Origin: Vigna angularis
Lineage: Eukaryota; Streptophyta; Magnoliopsida; Fabales; Fabaceae
NCBI RefSeq assembly: GCF_016808095.1
Contig: NC_068977.1
Span: 6,074,479 to 6,138,478 of the forward strand
Length of the DNA stretch: 64,000 bases
Reading direction: 5' to 3'
Under the pieces are notes generated by a model. It saw only the letters and a list, made by a program, of their open reading frames with translations, was not told where the DNA came from and did no database searches. The position numbers were made by a program, and so were the translations under genes. This document shows, one piece after another, positions 26,440 to 38,158 of this stretch. The first letter of the stretch is position 1; every line of letters begins with the position of its first letter.

Positions 26440-27960
26440 AGATGATTATACTAAGCTTGCACATGTAAGGTTGGTTGCTCTTTATGCAATGTGACAAATT
26501 GGTTTTCCAGGTAAAACTTCAATGTAAAAGTACTATAATCTGAAATGTGGGGACCAAGGGTAGCTAACCTGCAGACCCCAAAACTAAGTCAGCCCCAGTA
26601 ACAGGTAATAAATACACTGGCAAGGTCAATGAATGACCTTGAATTTTGACTTCTAATTCCTTGACCAACCACTCAGGAAATAAGGCATTGTCATTTCCCA
26701 CCAAAACTTGAAAATTTGGAATTGGTTCAATAAGAAACTTCAAACAATGAGCTATTCGTGATTGCAAAAAATTATCACTCGAGCCACTATCTAATAAATA
26801 ACGCTTGTATTGTTATGCCATTGACAGACCCCTGAAATTTCATTGTACCCAAAGTAGAGGTTCCTTTTAAAGCATTATAAGATAAATGATGCTCTTGGGA
26901 CAGATGTAATTCAATGTTATGCTCAATATTTGGAGGTTTTGGTGGTAATTCTCCAGAGTCCTCATCTTGTAAATGGAGAAGTAAATATTGTTTGTTGGGG
27001 CACCGATGGCATGGAGAAAATTTTTTATCACACGTATAGTAAAGGCCTTTTTCTATCTTAAGTTGCATCTTTGCTAGGCTTATTCTCTCAATATTGGTAT
27101 TTCTGATGGTGGTGGTGGATGGAGCTATAGTAGGATTAAGAAGGAAGGGTGGTAAACTAGTGGATTTAATGGTTTAGCTTATAGGTAGGCTAGTGTTTTG
27201 GCTGTTGGGTAGGGTTAATAATGTTTGGGTTTGGAAAGGTATTTCTCTTCATACAACTTGGCCAAGGAAACAGAGCGAATAAAAGTTGAGGGCGATTGAG
27301 AAATCACATCCCTTCAAATATCTGGTTTTAAGCCTCCAATAAAACAATCTAATAAAGCTTCAGTGGTGATACCTTGCACATGATTAACCAGTGCAATGAA
27401 TTAAACATAATAATCATGCACAAAAGTTGTTTGTGTTAATTTAAATAGGGAACACTCTAAGGGAGAGGGACCAAACTCCAATTCTAAGGCTCGAGTAAAC
27501 GCAACCCATGAATGAAATGAATCATGACGAGTCATCATTTGATACCAAGGAACCACGTCCTTGTCCAAATGTATGACAACAATAGTTAATGATGATCGTC
27601 CGGAGTATTGTAATACGAAAAAAATTACTCTGTCGGTAAGATCCACTACAAGACATCAAACCCATCAAAGGGAAGAAAATTCAACTTACATTACGCACGT
27701 GAAACGGTGGGGAAGGGTTTGCGGATTTATGCTACAACAATGTATCAACAACAGACTCCAGGGTCTCAAATCTAGTGCCATGTTCTATATCCCGTGTCTC
27801 CATTACTTTTAGGATTCTCTTTACATCAACAGTTAGTTCTTTAAGGTGAGTATTCTCAACCATGACAATGAAAACACCAATGTAACAATACCAATGTACT
27901 AGGAAATTTTCAACCACACCAGAAAGGAATTAATAAGTAAGGATAAAAGAAACTTCTCTC
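26440..27960 (-). pseudogene. Decayed Ty3/gypsy gag-protease relic
   Basis: Reading on the minus strand with several frame breaks. A gag-like segment (about 27917-27400) contains WYQMMTRHDSFHSWVAF and ALELEFGPSPLE, then VNHVQGITTEALLDCFIGGL, typical of plant gypsy capsid. It is followed by a knuckle-like stretch YYTCDKKFSPCHRCPNK (about 27020), where the usual first Cys of the CCHC box is Tyr. Next comes a retropepsin region with the DSGS active-site motif (YLLDSGSSDNFLQ, about 26790), then LPVTGADLVLG and TLGPHISDY (about 26560). Stop codons and frameshifts separate these pieces. No reverse transcriptase or integrase follows, so the copy is truncated after protease. The gag/protease style fits chromovirus-type gypsy elements. 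Confidence 0.8.
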
Positions 27961-28303
27961 AATGGTATTAAAATTTAATGCTCATAAAACATAAGAGTGT
28001 TATCAGCCATTTCCATAGCTGTATAGAGCAAATGATGTAAGAAAAACAAAGTGACCCAACCGAAAGAGAAAATGCAATGAGAAAGCAAAACATAAATCAA
28101 TTCCCTCCTCTTTTGCTTAACCAAAAGAATACAAAGACTAGATCTTTAGACCAATAAAAATCCTCCAGCCTAGAGTTAGTTATTTTGTTTCTTGTACCCC
28201 TCCTTAATCCCTCATTAGTGGGATTTGTTGTCAAGTGTCTTTGGTGATTTGTATCTTCAGTTGACCTTTTTGTTCCCGCTATACTTGTTACACAGCTTGA
28301 GTT

Positions 28304-29003
28304 CTGACATAATTGCAGATCTCAATGCAGAAATTTCCAAATTTTATGTTAATGGAATTGAAATTCGTCCTTTGAAAAAAAAAACTAATTATTCTGGATA
28401 TAAATGGGTTGTTAACTGATGTAGTTTCTCCTCCTCCGGAAGATCACGAGGCTGATATAACCATTGAAGGGAAGGCAAGTAAGAATTGTTTTGTTCTTTG
28501 TTTTTATGGATCTGGTTTATTCTTATGCTAATTTTGATTAGGTTTGAATTTGATTTCAGTATTCAAGAGACCATTTTATCTCAATTTTCTGAAGTTTTGC
28601 TTCGAAAATTTTGAAGTTGGCATATGGTCTTCAAGACTGGAGTACTCTTCTAACTACCTTTGGCATAAAGAGTATTCCAATTTTGAAGACCATATGCCAA
28701 CTTCAAAATTTTTGAAGCAAAACTTCAGAAAATCGAGATAAGATGGTCTCTTGAATACTGAAATCAAATTCAAACCTAATCAAAATTAGCATAAGAATAA
28801 ACTAAATTCATAAAAATAAAACAATTTTTACTTGTCCTTCCCTAAATGATTATATCAGTTTCGTGATTCTTTAGAGAGGAGAAACTACATAAGCTAACAA
28901 TCCATTTATATATAGAATAATTAGTCTTTTCTTCAAAAGACGAATTTCAACTCCATTCACATAAATTTGGAAATTTCTGCACTGAGATCTGCAATTACGT
29001 CAG
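28304..29003. repeat. Long inverted repeat (~340-bp arms, 18-nt loop)
   Basis: Left arm 28304-28649 and right arm 28668-29003 are inverted copies; the loop is about 28650-28667. The ~130 bp closest to the loop are almost identical (shared TTCAGTATTCAAGAGACCAT and GAAGTTGGCATATGGTCTTC), while the outer halves differ by more substitutions and small indels. A transcript of either strand would fold into one long hairpin. No clear target duplication or transposon end flanks it. Just outside the right arm, on the minus strand, a short frame starting at 29083 (MDLKGNIVSTEKTEEAEEKK) runs into the arm and stops there, hinting that the arms came from a gene fragment. Confidence 0.88.
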
Positions 29004-29826
29004 CCACTAGTCTTTTCTTCGTCTTTTTTTTCTTCGGCTTCCTCAGTTTTCTCAGTACTCACGATATTTCCTTTGAGATCCATTATGTTATTTTTCTCTT
29101 ACAAACACAGGCAACAATAATATTATTAAAATAAGTTACTAGAAAATTTACAGAGAAAAATACAAATCATTCCAAACCTTAGTATTGTTATTTTTACAGT
29201 TTCCTCTCTTTTATATCAATGGCTTTATGAATGTTCAGAAAATTACTTTTTTTTTCTAAGACCCATATTCAGGAAAGATGAAACAAATCAACAAAAGAAT
29301 CAACATGAGTCAACATTAGCAAAACAGATAAAAATGCTAATCAAGAACAGATAAAAACAAACAAACAAAAAGAGTTTCTTGTTATTAGATATTTTCATGT
29401 ATTTGTACACATTTTACAATTTTACCTTTCCTATCATGTGATCACCACAACACAACACTTCACTTTGCTCAAAAAAAATTAGAACACACATATGCCACTA
29501 CATTTTCGTCCTCCATTATTTTATTTTCCTCTTATCTCATTTTTACTAGCACAACAAGCACCACCACAACAAACAGGTTAGCATCAATCATTTCCCTACA
29601 CAACCTGATATAATTATGAAAAATTGGAACACACCAATCATACAACACTTCACTTTGTTTAAGGTAAGTATTTTCTGCCTTCCTAGACTACTTCTCCAAT
29701 AATTGTGTTATTCTTGATCATTAAACTAAATGCATCAGTTCGATAGGTTGACTAGAAAAAAATAATACTTGATTGGCCAACTCATCCATCCCGCCAGTCC
29801 CATGAGTTTTAATATAAGAGATTTTT

Positions 29827-30102
29827 ATGTTTTCAAAAGTTGAGAATAAAGATCAAGAATTTCAATTATTTTTTGAAACATATCAATTATTAGAATTCTT
29901 TATAAACAAAAAATATATTGTATATGAATCACTTACATATTCTGCTGAATTATATATATCTGCGAGATTAATTTGGAAAAATAATAGAAATATACAAAAC
30001 AAACTATTTTTTGTTGGAAACATTCCTCTAATAAATTTTGTGCAAACTTTTATAGTAAATGAAATATATAGAATAGTACATTTTAATTTCACTACATTTT
30101 AA
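29827..30102 (+). pseudogene. Plastid rpoB-like fragment in nuclear DNA (probable NUPT)
   Basis: A 91-codon open frame whose translation follows a segment near the N-terminus of the plastid-encoded RNA polymerase beta subunit: [35 protein letters not shown], then [10 protein letters not shown] and IVNEIYRIV in the expected order and spacing. The frame lacks the start of rpoB, and the similarity stops after IYRIV. Base composition has drifted to very high AT. An old plastid-to-nucleus insertion is the likely origin. It cannot encode a functional polymerase subunit. Lack of stop codons over the matching part is unusual for such a diverged relic. Confidence 0.7.
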
Positions 30103-31675
30103 ATTGAAGTCGGGCAAGATGACACAATTTTAGTTTAATTTTAGTAAAAATCGTATTAGATTAACACTACTTCGATTTAGAATACTATGACTAAAAAGCA
30201 TGTCATCTTGGTACAATTTGAACTTTAATTTATTTTGTAAGAGGTTATTTAATTTTTATATCGAAAAGCCAATAATTAGATAGTATATTTTGAAGAAGAA
30301 ATATTAATATATTTTCTAAATTGTCAATTCCATGGAAATGATACTAATAAAAAATTAAACATACTGTAAATAGTACTGAAAAGGCTATTAGTTATTAGAA
30401 ATAAACATCTTGTTCAATAGAGATATGGAATACACAAAGAGATGAGAATCAACTTTTACCACAATTAAACAATTTTTTCCATTAGATAATTTAATATCAA
30501 AGTATGTATGAATATACAAGCCATGCATTATTTAAGATAGTTTATTTTGGGGTTAACCGACAATTTAAGCTAAAGGTTTCTATGAACATAAACACATAAA
30601 AAAAGAAAGCCCTACCTAGGATTCAATAGTCAACCAATTTTAAAATGGACATGATTAGCTAAATCTTCAAGCAATGTGCAAAAATTAGTAGATAGTTGAT
30701 ATCAATGCTATATTTTATTTTCTTTAACCGCGTTCTATAAGAAGTTTTTTTTTAAGTCATTTTAATAAAGATTTAAAAAAAAAGTTAATCTTTTCTTTTT
30801 AATTTTCTCTACTAAAATTTCTTATAGAAAAGATTATTCAGACATAACCTTGAATTTGAGGCTCTCTTTCTGGAAAAAAAATATTCCAACCATGATCTGT
30901 TTTACAACACAGTAGCTGCTTCCTAAGTTAGAATAATGTCTCATACACAGCAGGAATCATAGGTGATAGACTTTTTTCCAGTTTTTTTATGTGGTGGAGA
31001 ATGACTTTCTTTTGTGGGAAACAAAATTATCAAAGTGATGGGAAAAAGATGCCAATGTGCACAAAGACAATGATATCAACTTCATTCAGGCACAAACAGA
31101 ATCACCATATTTTCTCCATGTTGGTAATTTATAAGAAAGCAGAATTTACTTAATAAGAAACAAGAATGAACAGAAAATGTATCAAATTCACACACTAATT
31201 AGTTAACTGGATGATAACAGCAGATTTAAGAGATAATTGTTTTACAAAAAACAAATGTCCAATACTGACAACTCTTACTTTGATATGAACAACATCAAAG
31301 AAGTAACAGAAATTTTCACAAGTTCAAAGCAAGTTGGCTTTCCAGGCTAAAAATACAAAGACACTGGCATCACTGTCTGATATTTTATTCAAAATTAGAA
31401 GATACAAATCATTCACAACAGGTATGGATTTCCAAAGCAGAATGAAACAAAAAGTATATGATGCAAGTTAAGGTAAGTTTGACAACACAAAAAACCCCCT
31501 TCAAACTCTACATGCAGAGTTTCTAAAGACAATTCAAGGCAAATCTATCTCTACTTTCTGCAGTACCTTCAGCTTGTAGGCCTCACAATAACTACTCCCA
31601 AAGCTAAGGTTTATTTTCCTATCATTTCTTTACAAAACAAGTGAAAAAGCTAGAAAATGTCTACTCCAGATTTTG
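30103..31675. other. Intergenic DNA and 3' UTR of the calmodulin-binding protein gene
   Basis: AT-rich spacer after the rpoB-like fragment. The last few hundred bases before 31676 are less AT-rich and probably 3' UTR of the minus-strand gene. No other gene seen. Confidence 0.35.
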
Positions 31676-33550
31676 TCAGCTGAGTGTGTTTGCAGAAGGT
31701 TTTTTCTCTTGAAGAGAGATCACAGTTTCAAAGGCACCAACCAATGCTTTAACCTTGCTCTTACGAGTTTCGGCTAGTTTACTTGCTGTTTCCTCAATTA
31801 CATTATTGAATAGTCCCTGTGCATCTTTCTTGTCCTGCATATCTTGATGTCTTAAAATAACCTTCTCTGGAGCAGTTGCAACATCATTGCTGTCAGCACA
31901 GGTTTCGTGTCTTTCAAAGCTTTTCCGGGTGTCAACCTTAACATTGACCCTCCCACCCAACCCTTTTGCTCTCCGAAACTTAATCCTCCTTGGACTACTT
32001 ATCTCAGTTTGATTTTCAACCACTTTTCCCCTTCTGAACTTCAATTTTACCATTTTGTTGTCCTTGTTTTTGGAATATGCCACCCCATTCTTTGTGCTCT
32101 TGCTTTTCCTCTCGTCTTCCAATGTCTTCTCCTTTTCTATGCATTCAACTTCATGGTTTCCTGAGAAAGAATCCTGCTCATCCTGCTCATATTCACTAGT
32201 TGTATATTCAGATTCCTCTTGGTCTCCTTCGGAAAAGGATTTGGAAATTGAGGATATTGATGACTTAGGTGATAACAACTGAGGGACGTATGATTCATCA
32301 TCATAGTTTTCATTCTGATCAGATTGCAAAGGTTTGTTTTCACTTTCCATCTTGATGACATACAAAGTCTTTTCCTCTACCTCGTTGTTGTCGTCTTCCT
32401 TGTGCTCAACCCTTTTGGCAGTCTGCTGATGCTTAAGGTTAGATGCAATTTTCAGGCTCTTCAGCTTTCTTGAATTTACACTTGCAACTCTTCTGAGGGA
32501 AGCTCTGGGGGATAACAAAGCCTTCTGAGGTGCAATCAGTTTTTTTGAACCTTCTTTGGAGGACTTGGCCCCCTTTTCCAACTTGATCTTATTATATATT
32601 TGGCCATCATTGCCATCTGAGGTATTCATAGAAGATATTCGCTTCTTTCTAGCACTGCTTAAATTTAAAGAAGGCACACGTTTTTCAAATGACTTTGATT
32701 CTTTACCTTTGAGAGAAGATAACTGTGAAGTTTTCACCACATAGGAAGATGGTTTTGATGAAGTTTTGACCTTGGAGATTGGTTTTGATGGATTCCCTAT
32801 CTCATTGAAAGTAGGTTTTAATGGAGAGTCCATCTTATTGGCCATTGATTCTGATGGAACTTCCACCTTCCTCGAAGTTGATTTTGATGGAGCTTCCACT
32901 TTCCTAGAAGTTGGTTTTGATGGAGAATCCACTTTCCTAGATGTTGATTTTGATGGAGTTCCAACCTTTTTGGAAGCAGACTTTGATGGAGATTGGACCT
33001 CCTTCATTGAAGAAATTTCTTGTTTTGTTGAAGGAGATGTAAGGGACCTCACGACTGATGGTTTAACCTTGGCCAACCACAATTTTCTCTGGTTCACAAT
33101 AACTTCGTTTCCTGATTCCTTTGGGCTGTCAAATGACTTTGTTATCAGCTTCTGCTTAGAAGTGGCTGATGTATCAGAAATCATCTTGGAATCAACTGAT
33201 TCTTTCAGTTTTCTTGTTGACACCTTTGTCAGCTTGGAATCTACGGATGCACTGAGCCTAGCAACTGATATCGCTGTTATCCCACCAACACCACCTTCTA
33301 AACTTTGATGAAGCTGTTTTCTCCTAGCTCTATAAGGTATAGAGCGTCTTTCCTTCATTTCTTGTTCATGTTTCTTCCCATATTTGCAAAAATCATGACA
33401 AGAACCGGTTGAAGCTCTGAGATAATTAGGAACAACTTTTTCAACACTGCTTCCAGAACTAGCTTTGTCAGGTAAATGCCTTCTTTTTTCAACCACGGGT
33501 GAGTTAGTCACTTCTGGGGTCGCTGGTAATTCTCCACTTTCATTGGCCAT
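31676..33550 (-). CDS. Plant calmodulin-binding domain protein (PICBP-like family)
   Basis: Single coding exon of 624 aa starting at the ATG at 33550-33548 (MANESGELPATPE). The N-terminal box (VPNYLRASTGSCHDFCKYGK) is typical of plant proteins carrying the CaM_binding domain. A Ser/Lys-rich low-complexity middle contains roughly ten-residue repeats of the PSKSTSRKVE kind (encoded about 32770-33010), then an acidic Glu/Asp-rich stretch. The C-terminal ~115 residues match the plant calmodulin-binding domain: basic KLKFRRGKVV and RRIKFRRAKGLGG, then VILRHQDMQDKKDAQGLFN, and a final amphipathic helix KVKALVGAFETVISLQ. Such proteins bind Ca2+/calmodulin and are implicated in Ca2+ signalling and stress; the cellular role of this one is unknown. 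No membrane segment or signal peptide. Its leader intron is described separately. Confidence 0.88.
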   Translation of the reverse strand: MANESGELPATPEVTNSPVVEKRRHLPDKASSGSSVEKVVPNYLRASTGSCHDFCKYGKKHEQEMKERRSIPYRARRKQLHQSLEGGVGGITAISVARLSASVDSKLTKVSTRKLKESVDSKMISDTSATSKQKLITKSFDSPKESGNEVIVNQRKLWLAKVKPSVVRSLTSPSTKQEISSMKEVQSPSKSASKKVGTPSKSTSRKVDSPSKPTSRKVEAPSKSTSRKVEVPSESMANKMDSPLKPTFNEIGNPSKPISKVKTSSKPSSYVVKTSQLSSLKGKESKSFEKRVPSLNLSSARKKRISSMNTSDGNDGQIYNKIKLEKGAKSSKEGSKKLIAPQKALLSPRASLRRVASVNSRKLKSLKIASNLKHQQTAKRVEHKEDDNNEVEEKTLYVIKMESENKPLQSDQNENYDDESYVPQLLSPKSSISSISKSFSEGDQEESEYTTSEYEQDEQDSFSGNHEVECIEKEKTLEDERKSKSTKNGVAYSKNKDNKMVKLKFRRGKVVENQTEISSPRRIKFRRAKGLGGRVNVKVDTRKSFERHETCADSNDVATAPEKVILRHQDMQDKKDAQGLFNNVIEETASKLAETRKSKVKALVGAFETVISLQEKKPSANTLS

Positions 33551-33598
33551 CTTGGAGATGAGATGAGCTAATGAGCAGAACAAGATTCAGACAACAAT

Positions 33599-35000
33599 CC
33601 TGAAACAAAACAAAAAAGAAAACCAATGTTAAATACAGCTTATACATATAGAACAGAGTGTTAAGCAATGGTGGATTCAAACTGCAAATACAAAACAAAA
33701 GCACATTCAATATTTCAGTATAACTAAGTTCAGAAACAAGAACAAACCACTTATGGTAGAAAGGAACGAAAATGCTTGTTCAAAGTTGTAGAGAGAAAGA
33801 ATTTGCTTTTTAAAACCGATCTCAGTTTAGAGAAATTCTTTCCAAAACACAAATTACTGATCTCGTTTGAATTCAAACTTATAATCCGTGTCATCAAATG
33901 GAAATGCACAAAAGAAAAAACTTTTATACTGTTTCAAATCTGATTTTCTTCATTCGATCCACAATAATACACTCTCTTTTATCACTGTAAAATAAAATGT
34001 ATGAAACTATTAATGTAACAGGAACCAACCAGACAGCAACAAACAGAGAAAGGAAAAGAAGTCATCAAACAACCAAAAAGAAAAATCATGATGCCCTAGC
34101 AGGCAAACTACTGTTTCTCAAGCAAACTTCAATGAAACACATTTTCATGTCTTGTAAACATAGGTAACTAAGACTACTTGTAATAATTGAGAAACAGTAA
34201 GCTCTGCCATTAACTGATCCTTTATAAAAAGAAGACACTCATCAAGCAAGCACATTAACCGAGCAACCAATCATCTAAGCAAATCAATGAAGAATTAGAA
34301 ATGCAACAAAATTCACCCGGGTGCTGAGAATCACATAATAATTCAATCAAAATCAAACGCAGCAGAATATTCATCCAAAAGCAAAACCATCACCAGATAT
34401 TTATTTTGTTCAGCAAAAGTCACAACCAAACATCATAAAAAACACATTGAAAAACTTAATGGTGAAGAAAACTTCTTTCACACACCACCACCATCAACGA
34501 TCATCTTGAAACCGTATTTTGGAATCACGAGATGAAAATCAATTTTCTTTGTATGAAAATTAAAAATCAATATAAAAAGGCACCCCAGACGAAAACCAAT
34601 CCAATACAACAGAAAAAAAAAACCGAATCAAGGGAGATTCAGAAATCCCATTTCAATCCACCAAAGATCAAATTTTCCAACAGACCCATTGGCATTTAGA
34701 GGATAACAAACACGACCAAGATGATGAATTTTTATTAGGCAGGTGTAGGAGAACAAGCATACCTTGTTGTTTTCTGAGAAACAAAGGGTGGCTCTGAACA
34801 AGAAAAGAGAAAGAGAAAAAGGGAATAAAAAGAAAGTGAATAAGAAGATGAAGAAGAAAGGAGATGGGACCACTGGGAACAGAACGTGCAAGCAAGTTTT
34901 TTTTTTCTTCTCTCCTGTTGTTTCTGATTCGGGTTGCGTGTCTTCTCACTGCCTTGGTTTGTTACAGAATCCAAAGAGAGAGAAACAGAGAGAGACAGAA
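33599..35000 (-). promoter_or_regulatory. Leader intron and 5' UTR exon of the calmodulin-binding protein gene
   Basis: On the minus strand an acceptor (tttcag) ends at 33600, 49 nt upstream of the start codon, and a good donor (aacaag|gtatgc) lies at 34763/34762. This gives a 5' UTR intron of 33600-34762. The predicted leader exon from 34763 upward reads TTCTC/TTTTC-rich on the minus strand, as expected for a plant 5' UTR. The upstream end is not defined; 35000 is a nominal limit. Confidence 0.5.
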
Positions 35001-35948
35001 AGAGAATTGAAAGGTTCAATTTTTTTGCATTATTTTTCGGTCTTGGCCGAAATAAAACAAACGATGAGATTAGCAAAGTGTAATAAGAAATTCAACAATA
35101 AAGAACAGGAATCAGAGGGAGCATTAAGAAACTTGAGAATGGCTGGTTGGTGGGTAGGTTGGTGAAAACCTTAAAATGGTATCTGAAATTTGCTCTGTAA
35201 AAGATCACCAACGAGAAAGAAAACAATGATGAAACATTGGTATTTTTTTAAACCTATAAAAATGCTACCTTTTTCAATACTCTGTTTCCTCTTTTGAACG
35301 ATTTGTGTGCTAAAAAGTGAAATAACAAAAACTGATTTTGCTTATTTTTGATAAATTTTGAGAATTGTTCAAATTACTTCAAGTCAAAGGCAAATTCAGT
35401 TTAACTCGTGTGTTGACCGAAGTTTGTGCCACCACCTAAGTGCAATAAGGTCAAAATGCAACTCCATTTTTAGTGTATTTCCTATTTTAAGCATTTTTTA
35501 GTAATATTCAATAATAAAAAAACAATTTAACATCAATATATTTAGCTCAACATGACACATCAATTCAAAGAAAACTTCACTCCAACTCATCATGTGAAGA
35601 ACATATGGTTAATTTCACCTCCTAAATACTACAATCGAGTTCACCTTAAACAAGGTGGAATTATATCATAAACAAAACTATTTTTTTCATTAATCTTCTG
35701 TATGTTTCTAAATTAATATTATTCATACATGTAGAAACTGAGAAAGGTAATTTTGTTTAGATTAAGTGATTTATAAAATATTGTGAGTAATAATTTATAA
35801 ATAAATACTTGAGAAATTTTTCCTAACTTAAATATTTTAAGAAAATTATAATCAATTAAGTTTTAGATATAATATAACTAATATAAAATATTAATTATTT
35901 AGATTTCAAAGTCATTGAGTCAATTTGTGTATCTAATATATTGTCTTT

Positions 35949-38158
35949 TGTAAGAGTTTGGAAAATGAACACTGTAACCCACCTGTTAAATCAAAATTAA
36001 TGCACCAAAACCCTGCTCAGACCATTTAAAACGCACTCCCAAACTCTGCACACTGATGTCAGGTGTCAAGAATGGAACGTTCGAAAATCAGTAGTGGAAG
36101 ACAGGTGTCCGTATGAGAGTGCGCGTTCGTTTTGCCTGGGAAAGAAAAATGATTTTTCTGAAACACTTCTTCTCACTCTCTGCATGCACCCTTCTTCCTC
36201 CTGAAACCATCTGATTTTTCATTTTTCTCATCCTTCTCTCTAAAAAGCTTTCATCTTCTCTCTACTGTAACTCATTACTCTTTTCTCCGATCCACATTCA
36301 GAAACCGTAGGATCATTCCCTGAGTCGTGAGCTTCAATTTGGACCGAACAGTTTCAGAATCTGAAGCTGGTAAGTTTCTTCCCTTAGCTGTTCGTTCTTA
36401 GGTTTCATGCAAAACCAAGTTTTGGCTGCATGCAAGGGTATAGTCTAAGTATTTCGATTTTCATGTGTTTAGATTAAGTTGGAATTGTTAAGTGATCATG
36501 TGGATAGAAAGCTGTAAGCGGACGAACCAAAACCTTGCATATAGAACGTTTCAGTCACGAATCCGGGTAAGGGAAGCTTATTTGATTTAATTCATATTTT
36601 GTGTTTTGTGTGAACGATCGCTGTTTAATTTAACGAATATGGTGTATGTTGGTTGACCTGTATGATAACGTTTGATATTTTATGTATGTGAAAATGATTT
36701 ATCACTTTGAAGTATGAAGGAATAATGTGAATTCTAAAGTATGTAAATTGATATTTGATATGAATTTATAAAGTATGATCTGATATGTTGAATCTTGAGT
36801 TATAAATAGACGAAAATCTGAAATATGGAATTCACACTATGATAATGTACGTTCGTTATCGAACGGTCATTTACCGTTCGGTTTTCTAGTAAACTGTTAA
36901 AAATGGAATTCTTTCATTTGGAAAGAACTCTGTCGAGAACGAGCGTCCTCCTGTAAAATACTAGGTTTGAACGATTGGCTCAGCCTAGAGGTATCCGTAT
37001 GTCTGAAATAAAATAATAATATATTTATACCCTCGTACTTTAAAAGAAAAATAAGTAGCGCTCGGTCTTATACCTAGCGTTCGTAATAAGTAGCGCTCGG
37101 TCCTACACCTAGCGTTCGCCCAAATTAGTGCTCGGTCTTATACTAAGCGCTCGTACTATCGTATAATCAACCTTGATAAAATAACGTTCATTCAACTATA
37201 ATTATATTTCCCTTTTTCCCATGTTCAGTCATTTACTGGCATCGGACTTTCGTATGTGAATTATTCCAAAGATAGTTCTCAACATTCTTGGTTATTCTTC
37301 TTACATTGGATCCGGTCAAAAATCTCCATAATGGAATTATTCTTTAAGTACGAGTGTGAGCTCAAACGAGTCAGTTCATTTAACTGACTCACGTGGAAAT
37401 TAACGTTCGTCACAGATTTCCTTAGTTCATTCGGTTCTTTGTATCTACAAGTACTTCTCTTAGTCTTATTCTATTCTGAACAAGAAAATCATTGGTATCA
37501 TTCTTATCGTTCGTCCTCGTCCTTCAGAGGGCTGGACGTTCGTTATTTTATGTCCATGTAACTAATGAGGAAGATAGTAATAAAGTAAAGGATTATAAAG
37601 GATGAACATTTTATGGAATGAATATACGATTATGGAATTTGAACGAGAGTTCCGGGGAGGAACGACTCATGTATTGAATATTGGAATTGGTAAAGTATAA
37701 CTGTGGTTATGCTAATGCTGGCTGTTCATCCTGATGTTCCGTGAGTACTCGTCCTCACGTAGAGGGGGTAGGTCATGTGTGGGAACGGCAGGAGACCCTA
37801 GTCCTTAGGGGTACTTTGGATAGGGCTAACCTCGGGTAGCAGCTGATGTGATTATTCCAGTTACTACATCACCCGGGTGTAAGGATGCCTGTAGCTACGC
37901 AGATTCATACAGTCTGGACGATCCGTCTAGTGATAGATTTCGTATGATTATACATGTTGAACTATATGCATGTGTGTTGATTGAAATGTTAAATTTATAT
38001 GTTGGTGTATGAATTAAATTTCATAAGCTTACCCTTCGTTTTTCCTTGTGTTGTCTCTCGTCCTTGTACGTCCGTCCTGTCATTGCAATGATCACTGTGT
38101 GACTGTTAATTGTAATTAATTCTAATTTATGGTTATTACTGTATTTTGGGATGTTACA
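35949..38158 (+). mobile_element. LTR-only element (probable solo LTR, 2.2 kb) with exact 5-bp TSD
   Basis: Begins TGTAAGAG, ends GGGATGTTACA, and is flanked by an identical 5-bp duplication TCTTT (35944-35948 and 38159-38163). No gag/pol coding domain is visible. The interior is rich in CGTTCG words and holds a ~33-bp tandem repeat near 37055-37152. Together with the single LTR structure this indicates a solo LTR. It is inserted in otherwise gene-free AT-rich DNA. Confidence 0.8.
37055..37152. repeat. Short tandem repeat inside the solo LTR
   Basis: Three imperfect copies of a ~33-bp unit whose core alternates GCGCTCGGTCTTATACCTAG or close variants with AGCGTTCG. Lies within the LTR-only element at 35949-38158. 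Confidence 0.7.

Noticed and set aside
31907..33308. Plus-strand open frames opposite the calmodulin-binding protein, including one of 180 codons
   Set aside because: Antisense shadows of a repetitive Ser/Lys coding region; no independent domain or start context.
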